A stretch of DNA of 50,721 nt from assembly GCA_030653435.1 (NCBI GenBank), contig JAURZI010000117.1, forward strand, positions 1-50,721. The letters are read 5' to 3'. A model generated the notes under the pieces. That model was not told the origin of the DNA. It did not search any database and was given only the letters and a program-made list of their open reading frames with translations. This document shows, in pieces, positions 1 to 8,422 of this stretch. This DNA is from Methylovulum sp. (GTDB lineage: Bacteria; Pseudomonadota; Gammaproteobacteria; Methylococcales; Methylomonadaceae). Made by a program: the position numbers and the translations under genes. Every line of letters starts with the position of its first letter. The first letter of the stretch is position 1.

Positions 1-142
1 TAAACGGTCACCATTCGGTTGTTTAGGCATTCGGCACGCATCGTGCAATTTTTTAGCCTGATAAAAATCAGCAACAAAGGCACGGAATATATGCTTGCAT
101 AAAAAAACTGCATTGTGGCCGTGCGAACTTTTTTTCTGCCAG

Positions 143-148
143 TATAAT
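143..148 (+). promoter_or_regulatory. possible -10 box upstream of the GT39 gene
   Basis: TATAAT lies 37 bases before the ATG at 185. I see no convincing -35 box at normal spacing, since the nearest TTGTGG is 24 bases away. Bases 1-184 hold no gene that I can support. Confidence 0.3.
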
Positions 149-184
149 TTGGCGTTATTTCTTTGGTTTTTACTATGACGGCTG

Positions 185-1717
185 ATGTTCGAAAAACTTT
201 TAACCTGTATTGAGCGTTATCTTGTGCCGGTGTTGACCGGCATTTTTGTATTGCGGGTCGCCTATCTTTTCATCAATGGTTTGGATTTAATCGGCGATGA
301 AAGCTATTACTGGGACTGGTCGCGCAGGCCGGACTGGTGTTATTACAGCAAACCGCCGATGGTGGCTTGGCTGATTGCAATTTTTACCGGGCTAGGCGGC
401 GATTATACGGCGGTGGTGCGCTTACCCGCGGTGGTTTTGGGGATGGTGTGCTTAGGCTATTTGTATGCGACGGCCAAGGCGTTTTATTCATCTCAGGCGG
501 CGGCGTTAGCGCTGTTGTTAATACTGGCGATGCCGTTCAATGTCCTGGCCAATTTTGTCATGACCATCGATCCGCCGCTGTATTGTTTTTGGATGATGAG
601 TCTTTACTATTTGCATGGCGCGTTGTTTGGTCAGGATAAAAACCAGCGGCTAAGGTCTTGGTTTTGGGCCGGCGTAGCGACGGCGGCGGCGATGCTCAGC
701 AAGCAGGTGGCCTTGCTGATTCCGGTAATGCTGGTTTGTTTCTTGCTGCTGGACCAGCGTCGGCGCCCTTTATTTAAACGTGAATTTTTGCTGTATTTGC
801 TGCCCGTATTGCTGAGCCTGGTGCCTATTGTGTTATGGAATCAGCAGCATGACTGGGTTATGTTCAGTCATAGTAAAGGCCATTTCGGCATTAAGGAAGC
901 TGTTGCGTTAAGCACACGACTGGAGCAGGCGGGCGCTTTTCTGTTGTACCAATTGTTGCTGGCATCGCCGGTGATTTTCGTGCTGATCCTGGTCATGGCC
1001 TATCAAGCAGGCCGACGATTTACCCGGTTAAGCGCTGAGGAACAGTTGCTGATGCTGATGGGGCCGGTTTTGCTGATCGGCATTTTGGTGTTGAGTCTGG
1101 TGCAAAAGGTGCAGGGCAATTGGTCCATGCCGTTTTATTTTAGTGCGTTGATCTTGTTAAGCGGCCGGTGGCTGGCAGGCGAGCGAAAAAATGCGCTAAA
1201 AATCGGTGTGGTTATGGGCTATCTCATGGTGATGCTGACTTATGCGCTACCCGTGACCATTCAAACCTTTAACTTGCATAACACGCCGGTCGATCCGACA
1301 TTCCGGTTCAGGCACTGGGGCGAGTTGGCGGCATCCATCGAGACGGTGCGCGAAAAAACCGTGCCGGATACCGAAGGAACCTTGCTTATTGCGCTGGGAC
1401 ATCGTTTTTTGGCTAGCCAATTGGCTTTTTATTTGCCTGGGCATCCCCGTGTTTACCGTTATGAAGGCAGCGGCCAGATCGTCTCGCAATACGAAGTGTG
1501 GGGCGGGCCTGAAGACGCTATCGGCAAAAACGCTTTCATTGTCGCCGAACAAACCGTAGCGGAGTTACCCGCGCCGCTGACATCGGTATTTGTACATTTT
1601 TATGAGGTCGGCACCGTGGTTAATCCGATGGATAAACGTAAATCCTACCATTTGTTTTTGGGGGAGCATTTGAAAGTATGGCCGACCGCCCAACAAGCCC
1701 CACTGGGGGGCGGATAA
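185..1717 (+). CDS. GT39/ArnT-like membrane glycosyltransferase
   Basis: This 510-residue multi-spanning inner-membrane protein belongs to the dolichyl-phosphate-mannose mannosyltransferase (PMT_2/ArnT-like) superfamily. These enzymes move a sugar from a polyprenyl-phosphate donor to a lipid or protein on the periplasmic side. The first periplasmic loop (about residues 37-62) has the typical acidic pair in GDESYYWDWSRRP followed by YYSKPPMVAW. About ten hydrophobic helices follow, then a soluble C-terminal third (about 390-510). The stop overlaps the start of the PAP2 phosphatase by one base (TAATG), so the two are probably co-translated. Such pairs occur in envelope glycolipid modification. 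Donor and acceptor cannot be told from sequence, and I do not claim ArnT itself. Family confidence is high, substrate unknown. Confidence 0.85.
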   Translation: MFEKLLTCIERYLVPVLTGIFVLRVAYLFINGLDLIGDESYYWDWSRRPDWCYYSKPPMVAWLIAIFTGLGGDYTAVVRLPAVVLGMVCLGYLYATAKAFYSSQAAALALLLILAMPFNVLANFVMTIDPPLYCFWMMSLYYLHGALFGQDKNQRLRSWFWAGVATAAAMLSKQVALLIPVMLVCFLLLDQRRRPLFKREFLLYLLPVLLSLVPIVLWNQQHDWVMFSHSKGHFGIKEAVALSTRLEQAGAFLLYQLLLASPVIFVLILVMAYQAGRRFTRLSAEEQLLMLMGPVLLIGILVLSLVQKVQGNWSMPFYFSALILLSGRWLAGERKNALKIGVVMGYLMVMLTYALPVTIQTFNLHNTPVDPTFRFRHWGELAASIETVREKTVPDTEGTLLIALGHRFLASQLAFYLPGHPRVYRYEGSGQIVSQYEVWGGPEDAIGKNAFIVAEQTVAELPAPLTSVFVHFYEVGTVVNPMDKRKSYHLFLGEHLKVWPTAQQAPLGGG

Positions 1718-2391
1718 TGTTGGCGAAGTGCGGACGTCGCTGGCGGGAACTGTCTATTCTTGTGGTCTTGATGGGCATTACCACGCCGATTTTCTGGGTG
1801 ACTGATCTGGATCGTCGGGCCGCCGCGCTATTTTATTTGCCGGATGGTGGCGTTAATGTCTGGCCTTGGCAACATTGGTGGTTATGGGATTATTTATTCC
1901 GTTATGGCGACCTTTTTGCCGTGGTCGTGGCCGCAGGCGCCCTGCTTGTCGCGCTAGCCAGTTATGCGATAGCGGCAGCAATCCCTTGGCGCAGGCCGGC
2001 GCTCTATATCGTGCTGGTGATTGCGTTGGGGCCTGGATTAGTCGTCAATCTGGTTTTTAAAGATCATTGGGGGCGCCCCAGACCTGTGCATGTCAGCGAG
2101 TTTGGCGGTTCGTACCACTATATTCCGCCGTTGCAAATCGGCGACACGCGCGACAAGTCTTTTCCTTGCGGGCATTGTTCGGTGGGTTATATGTTTTTCG
2201 CCTTGTATTTTTTGTCGCGCAAACGCAAGGCATTTTATTTTGTGTTGACCCTGGTGCTGGCGCTGATGATGGCATTGGCCCGCATGTCGGCGGGCGGGCA
2301 TTTTCTGTCGGATATTTTATGGTCCGGCTATCTGGTGTTTTTGCTGGCCTGGTTGGTTTATTACGGCTGGTATGAACGCACCACCGCTTAA
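1717..2391 (+). CDS. PAP2-family membrane phosphatase
   Basis: This is an integral-membrane phosphatase of the PAP2/acid phosphatase type, acting on lipid phosphates such as undecaprenyl pyrophosphate or lipid A 1-phosphate. All three signature motifs are visible: KDHWGRPRP (C1), PCGHCS (C2, with Cys in place of the common Ser of PSGH) and ARMSAGGHFLSD (C3, catalytic His). About five or six membrane helices surround them. I chose the ATG at 1717 because it overlaps the stop of the glycosyltransferase and follows a run of G residues at good spacing. An upstream ATG at 1678 would add 13 residues. The coupling suggests joint work on a lipid-linked substrate. The last bases overlap the convergent MOSC gene. 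Confidence 0.85.
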   Translation: MLAKCGRRWRELSILVVLMGITTPIFWVTDLDRRAAALFYLPDGGVNVWPWQHWWLWDYLFRYGDLFAVVVAAGALLVALASYAIAAAIPWRRPALYIVLVIALGPGLVVNLVFKDHWGRPRPVHVSEFGGSYHYIPPLQIGDTRDKSFPCGHCSVGYMFFALYFLSRKRKAFYFVLTLVLALMMALARMSAGGHFLSDILWSGYLVFLLAWLVYYGWYERTTA

Positions 2392-3212
2392 ATCGGCGGC
2401 TGCTTTTCACCTGTGCTGTTAACGGTAACGGCATCGCCGACGGTTAATACGCCGCATTGGTTATGCAAGGCATTTTGCCCGAAATAAACCTTGTTTTGCC
2501 ATTTTCTGATGTGGTTAAGCGTGGTCAGCGGTTCTTTGCCGGGTTTTGCCGTCAGCGGATCTATGGTCGGTACCGAACACCGGGAGCAGGGTTTGGGCAG
2601 CCTGAAGCCTATCGTGCCTATGCTGATTTCCCGCCAGCTGTCTTCGGCATAATCGGCGCAACCGGAGATGACCAGATTAGGCCTGAAACGGCTCATGGGC
2701 AGTTCCAGCTGCATGACCTGATTTAGCGAGGCCAGAGAGTTTTCGGAAATGATTAAAAAAGGGAAGCCGTCGGCAAAGGCCACCTGGTCGGAACTGTTGC
2801 CGTAATCAGGATCGACGCGGCGGATAGCATCGTCGGGGAGGTAGACTAAGCGGCAGTCCTGCCCTAGAAATGCGCTAAGCCATCGGTCCGCAGCTGTCGA
2901 CACGCTACGGGCGTCGCACTGGTCATGCCAGATGGTGCTGCTAATGGTCTCACCGCCTACCGGGTTAAGCGGCAGGATAAGATGGCCCATGCCCGGTGCG
3001 GACAACACCAGTTCATCGGCGGTGATCGCGGTATGGATTAACGCCATGGACGGTAAGCGGCGTTGGCTGAGAAACTGCCCATCCTGGTCAATGAGCAGCC
3101 ATTTTCTATCGTATTGCAGGCCGGTTTCCGTGACCGGCCAGCTGCTTACGCTGATGCCGGCCAATGATTTGACGGGATAGACGGTAATTTCGCTTAATAA
3201 GACAGATGCCAT
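2388..3212 (-). CDS. MOSC domain protein (YcbX/mARC-like)
   Basis: This 274-residue protein has an N-terminal MOSC beta-barrel region (starting near residue 9 with TVYPVKSLAGI) and a C-terminal MOSC domain. The segment PKPCSRCSVPT, about residue 205, contains the conserved cysteine that in this family can ligate molybdenum. Relatives such as E. coli YcbX and eukaryotic mARC reduce N-hydroxylated compounds with a Mo cofactor. Whether this protein binds Mo is inferred; mobA, for Mo cofactor maturation, lies elsewhere in the window. It is convergent with the PAP2 gene, overlapping its end by four bases, and lies 15 bp downstream of the PLP/ATP-grasp operon on the same strand, so it may be read through from it. 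Confidence 0.85.
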   Translation of the reverse strand: MASVLLSEITVYPVKSLAGISVSSWPVTETGLQYDRKWLLIDQDGQFLSQRRLPSMALIHTAITADELVLSAPGMGHLILPLNPVGGETISSTIWHDQCDARSVSTAADRWLSAFLGQDCRLVYLPDDAIRRVDPDYGNSSDQVAFADGFPFLIISENSLASLNQVMQLELPMSRFRPNLVISGCADYAEDSWREISIGTIGFRLPKPCSRCSVPTIDPLTAKPGKEPLTTLNHIRKWQNKVYFGQNALHNQCGVLTVGDAVTVNSTGEKQPPI

Positions 3213-3226
3213 GGTTTTCCAGTATG

Positions 3227-4750
3227 TTAGTGATGAAAATCAGTCGTGGGTAATGAACGGATCAACAACGCGGTTTTATCCAGCGCCGCCAATGCGCCGG
3301 TAATCACGCGCAGGCCGCCATCCTTATCGGCGACGGCCTGGACGATAAGCCGGGTGCTGATGCACAGCCGCAATGCGCTAACCATGATGCCGTCGCGCTT
3401 GCCGCACGCTACCGGTTGGCCCAACTGGCAACGCGTTGCAGTGTTGCCTTGATAGCTATCCAGCGTGGTAGGCAGTTGCCTGTATACCAGCATCGTTTCT
3501 TCCATGCTTAAAGGCTTACGTCCGGCATCGGCATGATAAAGCAGGAATGGGAAAATGGTCTGGAGGTGATCCCAGCTATCGTCCGTCAACAGCGGACGGC
3601 GGTCTAGCGCGGGCACGGCTAACGGTTTAAAGTGTGGGTTGTTGTGCAGGCGTTGTAGGATAGCCGCAGTAAAGTCTTTGATAATGCCGATCGTTAGGGC
3701 TAACGGTATGGCACGGAAAGCACGCAGTTCCTGCGCGGCGATTTCCCAGCGCAACAGCAGGCCAAAAGCGCTGGTTTGTGCGTCATGTGCGGTTGTCGTC
3801 CAGTTTGCAGGCCAATCCGACTTGCTTGATGATGCGCTTAGTGCGTTAGGGAACGGGCGTAATGCCAGTTGGTGCGCGGTTTGCGGCGGAACCAGCAGCG
3901 CAGCCGAAAAGGATGGGCCGCTCAGGAATTTCGAGCCGGTCAGCGCGACTATGAAACCTTGCTGCAAATAAGCCCGTAATGTCGGCTGTGCGATGCGGAA
4001 CTGGCAGGCATCAACCAGCATGTCGATGTTATGCGGATACTGGCGTTGCAAGGCCAGTACACAGTGCAGACTAGGCGCGAGCAAGCCGGTCTTGGACTGG
4101 TCGACGAGTATCAGCAGGACGCGCCGGTTTGCTTTAGCGGCTATGCTGACAAGTTCGGAAACGTCCGCATCAATATCGGTTGCCGGCCTAGTGCTGCCAT
4201 CGGCCAGCCGTACCGATACCGCTACGATTTCCGGTGCAGGATGCCCCGATGCTACGGTCAGACGACTGCCGTCCAACGCGGCACGGACGCCTCGACCGGT
4301 TTCGTTGGCGTCTATCATCACGATCCGCGCGGGGCTGGTTGTGCCGCTGCCTGTATATTGCGCCGCAACGCTATGGGCATCGGTGCCTGACGGCGAGAAA
4401 ATGATTTCCGTATTGTCCGGCAGTGCACATAAGTCCCGCAATTCGGCACGGATGCGCCTGAGCTCAAGGGCATAGACGGTTGCCGCTGATGCGCTGCCCA
4501 GTGCATGCAGCAAGCGTTGGCGCATGCGCTGGGCATACCCGTAACCTTCGGGGGAAATAACCGACGCCGTAGAGGAGCCGTAAGCCAGCAGTTCCGGTTC
4601 GGGATAAGGTGAACAGCCGTAGGCGTTCAAGCCCGTAACCGCATCCAGCGCAATGCGCGCATCGCCACCTGCGGTCAATAGCTGTGCCGTGGATGGCAGG
4701 CATGCTGGCGTGCCTGCTGCTTGTTCGTCGTGCCCAGCATGCGTTTTCAC
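3227..4750 (-). CDS. uncharacterised fold-type-I PLP-dependent enzyme
   Basis: This 507-residue protein looks like a member of the aspartate-aminotransferase-fold PLP family, closest in style to class V aminotransferases and cysteine desulfurases. Visible marks are a phosphate-binding-like IIFSPSGTDAH (about residue 116), a PLP-pyridine aspartate candidate in MLVDACQF (about 245) and a Schiff-base lysine candidate in ALTGSKFLSGPSF (about 270). The start is GTG, overlapping the ATP-grasp stop (GTGA), which implies translational coupling. The C-terminal third is unlike aminotransferases I know. It is the last of three coupled genes with a decarboxylase and an ATP-grasp ligase, so it probably acts on an amino acid or amine made or joined there. 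The actual reaction is unknown. Confidence 0.7.
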   Translation of the reverse strand: MKTHAGHDEQAAGTPACLPSTAQLLTAGGDARIALDAVTGLNAYGCSPYPEPELLAYGSSTASVISPEGYGYAQRMRQRLLHALGSASAATVYALELRRIRAELRDLCALPDNTEIIFSPSGTDAHSVAAQYTGSGTTSPARIVMIDANETGRGVRAALDGSRLTVASGHPAPEIVAVSVRLADGSTRPATDIDADVSELVSIAAKANRRVLLILVDQSKTGLLAPSLHCVLALQRQYPHNIDMLVDACQFRIAQPTLRAYLQQGFIVALTGSKFLSGPSFSAALLVPPQTAHQLALRPFPNALSASSSKSDWPANWTTTAHDAQTSAFGLLLRWEIAAQELRAFRAIPLALTIGIIKDFTAAILQRLHNNPHFKPLAVPALDRRPLLTDDSWDHLQTIFPFLLYHADAGRKPLSMEETMLVYRQLPTTLDSYQGNTATRCQLGQPVACGKRDGIMVSALRLCISTRLIVQAVADKDGGLRVITGALAALDKTALLIRSLPTTDFHH

Positions 4751-5979
4751 GGCGCTAAAGCATCCTGCGGCGTTGCGTCCAGCAGCATTTGCCGGAATGC
4801 CGCAAACACTTTGTGCATTTGCGGTTGCTTGTAAGGGAATAGCTCGACCGGATCCAGGGCATGTACGATCATGCAGCTGTCCACTTCAAAAATCAGCAGC
4901 TTGCCGTCGGGCGTTTCGGCGCAGTCTATGCCCAGATAATCCAGACCCAGACATCCGGTAATGGCGCTGAATGCCTCGGCATGTTTGGTGGCAAAGCTTG
5001 TGTCGAAGGTTGCCATGACGTGCGCTTCTTCGGCGCGTTTCTGGTCGTTTTCCGCCATCCCAGCATTCAGGTAATGGATCATCCAGTGCTCGGATATGCC
5101 CAGATGACAAATAAACGGGCGGCCTGCAATCAATACGATACGGTATTTCCTGAACAAACCGTCCGGGCTGCGGTAATCAATAAACCGCGATACATAGAAT
5201 TCGCTACCGTTATGGTCTTGCAAGTAAGCAGCCAACGTTGCGACATCGGTTATTTTATCCAGACCCTGTCCGGCATGAGAATCGACCGGGCGCACAATCA
5301 TCGGATAAGCGCCGTCCGCCATCAGGCTATCGGCCGATAGCCCATTGCTACTGAGTTGTTCCAGCCTTTGCCTGCCCACGCGCACCGTAACCGGCATCAT
5401 GACGCCAGGCAAGTATTGCAGCAAGGCACAGGCCTGATCGCGCGATAGCAAGGCTATGCGCGCCGGTAAGTTAAGTACGGGGTGCGGCCATGCTGCGAGC
5501 GTGACCGCCAGTTCTTGCAACAGCGGCATATTGTCGTCGGACTGGGCAACCGCGACGAACAGTACGTCATGGTCGGGCAGTTGGGCAGGTAAATGTCGGT
5601 TTGCCGTGACATAAACCTGGGTCAGCGCAATATCGGAGTTTTCCAGCAAGAATTCCAGCGGCGTGTTGGCCATCAAATCGCCGTTGCTCATGATCGCGCA
5701 AACGCGGAGTTTGACCGGGCCGTTTGCTGTCGGCGGTGTGTAAATCTGTTGGTTGCCGATAGCGTCGGCTTGCATCAGCAGCGCCAGTTCGCGGTTGCCC
5801 CGCAGTTGCAATACCGTCGACAAGTCCATCAAGGTATTGGCGCAGGGATTGGCGTTAGCGCGGGCAATCAGCTCCGTGCCCAAGGGCGCGAGGTCTGCGC
5901 CGGCGAAAGCCATAGCCATCAGTTTGGCAAGGCCGATCAATGCGGTGGGGTTTTCGTCTTGCAGATCGTTGGCGGTCAT
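4747..5979 (-). CDS. ATP-grasp ligase with N-terminal helical region
   Basis: This 410-residue protein has an N-terminal helical, TPR-like part (about 1-75, with LSTVLQLRGNRELALLMQADAI) and a RimK-like ATP-grasp part. The ATP-grasp features seen are YPMIVRPVDSHAGQGL (about 227; nucleotide-binding loop with Arg in place of the frequent Lys), a hydrophobic strand ending GRPFICHLGISEHW, and LLIFEVDSCMIVH (Mg-binding Glu). ATP-grasp enzymes join a carboxylate to an amine, thiol or similar group through an acyl phosphate. The gene overlaps both neighbours by four bases (ATGA upstream, GTGA downstream), so it belongs to one operon with two PLP enzymes. Substrates are unknown. An amide-forming step on the product of the decarboxylase is a reasonable guess, but only a guess. 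Confidence 0.75.
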   Translation of the reverse strand: MTANDLQDENPTALIGLAKLMAMAFAGADLAPLGTELIARANANPCANTLMDLSTVLQLRGNRELALLMQADAIGNQQIYTPPTANGPVKLRVCAIMSNGDLMANTPLEFLLENSDIALTQVYVTANRHLPAQLPDHDVLFVAVAQSDDNMPLLQELAVTLAAWPHPVLNLPARIALLSRDQACALLQYLPGVMMPVTVRVGRQRLEQLSSNGLSADSLMADGAYPMIVRPVDSHAGQGLDKITDVATLAAYLQDHNGSEFYVSRFIDYRSPDGLFRKYRIVLIAGRPFICHLGISEHWMIHYLNAGMAENDQKRAEEAHVMATFDTSFATKHAEAFSAITGCLGLDYLGIDCAETPDGKLLIFEVDSCMIVHALDPVELFPYKQPQMHKVFAAFRQMLLDATPQDALAP

Positions 5980-7433
5980 CGGTTGTCCTGGGCTTGGGTG
6001 GTTAGACGGTTGCCAAAATCCAGCACGGCATTGACGAGTGCGTCGATGTCGTCGGCAGTGGTGCGGTGATTGACGATTGCTGCGCGTATCGCCAGTTTGC
6101 CGTGCAGCAGGGTGGTCGATGGCGCGGCGATACCGGATTCCTGCACGGCGACGGTAATTTCCGCATTGATCCGGTTGGCATCAGCGCTACGATAGCGGAA
6201 GCAGACGATATTCAGTGCAACGGGCGCTAGGAGTTCCAATTGCGGACTGGCTGCGATGCGTTGTTCCAGGTGCTGCGCCAGCAGGCAGGTGTTTGCAATG
6301 ATATGGCCTAATTTTTCCGCCCCGTACACTTTTATCGTGAACCAGGTTTTTAGCGCCCTGAAGCTGCGCGACAGTTCCGGGCCTAAATCGCAAGGCCAGG
6401 GCGAGCCTGCTGCGAGGCCGCGGGTTTCGCGCATCAAATAGGCGGCTGGGGAGGCAAAAGTGTCCAGCTGCTGTCGGCTATCCCTGACCAGTATAAAACC
6501 TGCGTCATAAGGGACTTGCCCCCATTTATGGAAATCGAAGGCCAGCGAATCGGCAAGCCCTATGCCTTGCAAGCGCGGTGCTAGGTCGGGGGCGAGTATC
6601 GCCAGAGCGCCATAAGCGCCGTCGACATGGAACCAGAGCTTTTCGCGCCGGGCAAATTCGGCAATGGCGCTTAGCGGGTCAATGGCGCCGACATCCACTG
6701 TGCCTACCGTGGCGGCAATAAAAAACGGGGTCAATCCGGCTTGTTTATCGGCGGCGATGGCCTCTGCCAGGGCGGCGACATCCATTTGATAGTCGCCGTT
6801 GACCGGGATCATACGCAAAGCATCGCTACCGATGCCGGCAATATCCATAGCCTGGGCGATGCTGAGGTGGGCGCTGGTCGAGGTATAGGCGACCAGGCGT
6901 TGCGTGGACGCAGCAATGCCGGTCCGGCGCACGCTTGCACCCAGGAGCGCGGTTCGGGCAATCAATACGCTGATAAGATTGGCCATGGACGTGCCGCTGA
7001 CCAACAGGCCGCCAGCCGTTTCCGGGAAACCAAACAGCCCTCGCACCCATTGCACCAGCTGCCGTTCCAGTTCAACCGGCGCCTGGTCACGTCCGCCGAG
7101 GTTAGCATTGAGTCCGGCCGCCAGCATGTCCGCCAACATACCGACCGGCGTGCCGCCGCCATGGACCCAGCCCATAAAACCCGGATGGGTATTGCCCACG
7201 GCATAAGGCAGGATGGTTTTCATGAACAGGTCATGCGTCTCGGCAAGATCGCCGGGGCTATCATCCAGCTGTTGCCGGAATGTCCCGCGCACGGCTTGCG
7301 GCTGCGGCTGCCAGACCGGCTGTGTACGGAGATGCTCAAGATAATCCAGCATATCGTCAAGCATTTGATGGCCTTGTGCGCGAAAAGCAGGCCAATCGTC
7401 CGGATCCAGCGTGTTGTCAGAAGTTTTTAGCAT
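5976..7433 (-). CDS. group II PLP-dependent amino acid decarboxylase
   Basis: This 485-residue enzyme belongs to the pyridoxal_deC family (aromatic amino acid, glutamate and related decarboxylases). Conserved features are GGTPVGMLADML near residue 91, LVSGTSMANL (about 144), HVDGAYGA (about 271; PLP aspartate) and SLAFDFHKWGQVPYDAG (about 305; Schiff-base lysine in HKW). The length matches bacterial aromatic-L-amino-acid decarboxylases. It removes the carboxyl group of an amino acid to give an amine. Exact substrate cannot be read from sequence. It is the first gene of the coupled three-gene operon and overlaps the ATP-grasp start by four bases (ATGA). About 200 bp without a clear promoter precede it, shared with the divergent DUF5610 gene. 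Confidence 0.88.
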   Translation of the reverse strand: MLKTSDNTLDPDDWPAFRAQGHQMLDDMLDYLEHLRTQPVWQPQPQAVRGTFRQQLDDSPGDLAETHDLFMKTILPYAVGNTHPGFMGWVHGGGTPVGMLADMLAAGLNANLGGRDQAPVELERQLVQWVRGLFGFPETAGGLLVSGTSMANLISVLIARTALLGASVRRTGIAASTQRLVAYTSTSAHLSIAQAMDIAGIGSDALRMIPVNGDYQMDVAALAEAIAADKQAGLTPFFIAATVGTVDVGAIDPLSAIAEFARREKLWFHVDGAYGALAILAPDLAPRLQGIGLADSLAFDFHKWGQVPYDAGFILVRDSRQQLDTFASPAAYLMRETRGLAAGSPWPCDLGPELSRSFRALKTWFTIKVYGAEKLGHIIANTCLLAQHLEQRIAASPQLELLAPVALNIVCFRYRSADANRINAEITVAVQESGIAAPSTTLLHGKLAIRAAIVNHRTTADDIDALVNAVLDFGNRLTTQAQDNR

Positions 7434-7569
7434 ATCACGGCTGTTCAGTTATTATTCGCATCCTGGATGTGCCGGCTGCGAGGGGTATAAGAGCTATTTT
7501 AAGCGTTCTACAAGCAAAAAAATATTTATTACGCAAACACTGTCAAGTTAGCGCCTCTTCAGCCGCTAT

Positions 7570-7638
7570 ATGAACAACCCGTTTGCTGTTAAAGTGGGTA
7601 AAAACGCGAGTATTAACACTAGATCAGGAGCAAGCTGA
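7570..7638 (+). CDS. possible 22-residue leader ORF
   Basis: A short ATG frame (starting MNNPFAVKVGKNAS) ends in TGA sharing its last base with the ATG of the next gene (TGATG). The geometry would allow coupling. However, I see no ribosome binding site before it, and the next gene has its own AGGAG. It may be chance. Confidence 0.2.
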   Translation: MNNPFAVKVGKNASINTRSGAS

Positions 7639-8258
7639 TGGAAATTAACTCAGAATACACGGTTAGCTATACGACAACTTCGGTTAAAACCAGCAGGCAA
7701 GAAAACGGGCCGTCACAAACACAGGCATCGGATACAGCCACGTCGACCTCAACGGCCAAAATCCAATTAAACCAGAGGATTTTGCAGGATACTATTGACG
7801 TTAACCTAAGCGCCGGTAATAAGTCGATGGCCTTATTGTTCAAGACTGCGCTGGAAGGCATTAATAAGGCATTACAAAGCGAGTTTGGCGATAACGCTAT
7901 ACAAAAGGTTTACGACTCAGGCGTTGATGTGTCGCCAGAGGCGACAGCGGACAGGATAGTCAGCATGACCACGGCCTTTTTCGACAAATACCAGACCAGC
8001 CATCCTGAATTAAGCACTGAAGATGCGCTTAATTCGTTTGTCAAACTGATAGGCGGCGGGATAGACAAGGGCTTTAGTGAAGCGCGAAATATTTTGCAAG
8101 GGCTTAATGTGTTAAACGGCAGCATAGCGAGCAATATCGACTCCACTTATGACTTGGTCCAACAAGGATTAAAGGCATTTGTCGATAATTATCAACGCCC
8201 GGAAACGATTGCTGCTGTTGACTCTTCCGGCCAAGAAGTCCAGGAAGTTTCGGTATAG
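7638..8258 (+). CDS. DUF5610-like hypothetical protein
   Basis: This 206-residue protein has no signal peptide or membrane segment. Residues 1-45 are Ser/Thr/Gln-rich and low in complexity. From about residue 47 it resembles the DUF5610 family, with conserved-looking stretches ILQDTIDVNLSAGNKSMALLF, FVKLIGGGIDKGFSEARNIL and IDSTYDLVQQGL. The family has no known function to my knowledge. The start is supported by AGGAG eight bases upstream. It stands alone, divergent from the decarboxylase operon and convergent with ampD. The DUF assignment is from memory of the pattern and should be regarded as probable. Confidence 0.7.
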   Translation: MEINSEYTVSYTTTSVKTSRQENGPSQTQASDTATSTSTAKIQLNQRILQDTIDVNLSAGNKSMALLFKTALEGINKALQSEFGDNAIQKVYDSGVDVSPEATADRIVSMTTAFFDKYQTSHPELSTEDALNSFVKLIGGGIDKGFSEARNILQGLNVLNGSIASNIDSTYDLVQQGLKAFVDNYQRPETIAAVDSSGQEVQEVSV

Positions 8259-8328
8259 TGATGTGCGGGTGCAGGCTGTTGCCTTGATAACGCCAGGCAG
8301 TACAATTAAGCATACGCCCGCCTGATGG

Positions 8329-8346
8329 CGGTTCTCCCGCGAACCG
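8329..8346. repeat. small inverted repeat between convergent genes
   Basis: CGGTTC-tcccgc-GAACCG forms a 6-bp stem between the DUF5610 and ampD stops. A neighbouring CCGCC-tgat-GGCGG overlaps it. No T-tract follows, so a termination role is unsure. Confidence 0.35.
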
Positions 8347-8422
8347 ATAAATCAGCGACCACTCGCGCAATGGGCACATGCAGTAGCTTTACCGGTGAGT
8401 TGAGGCCGCGCCTGAAGCCCTG

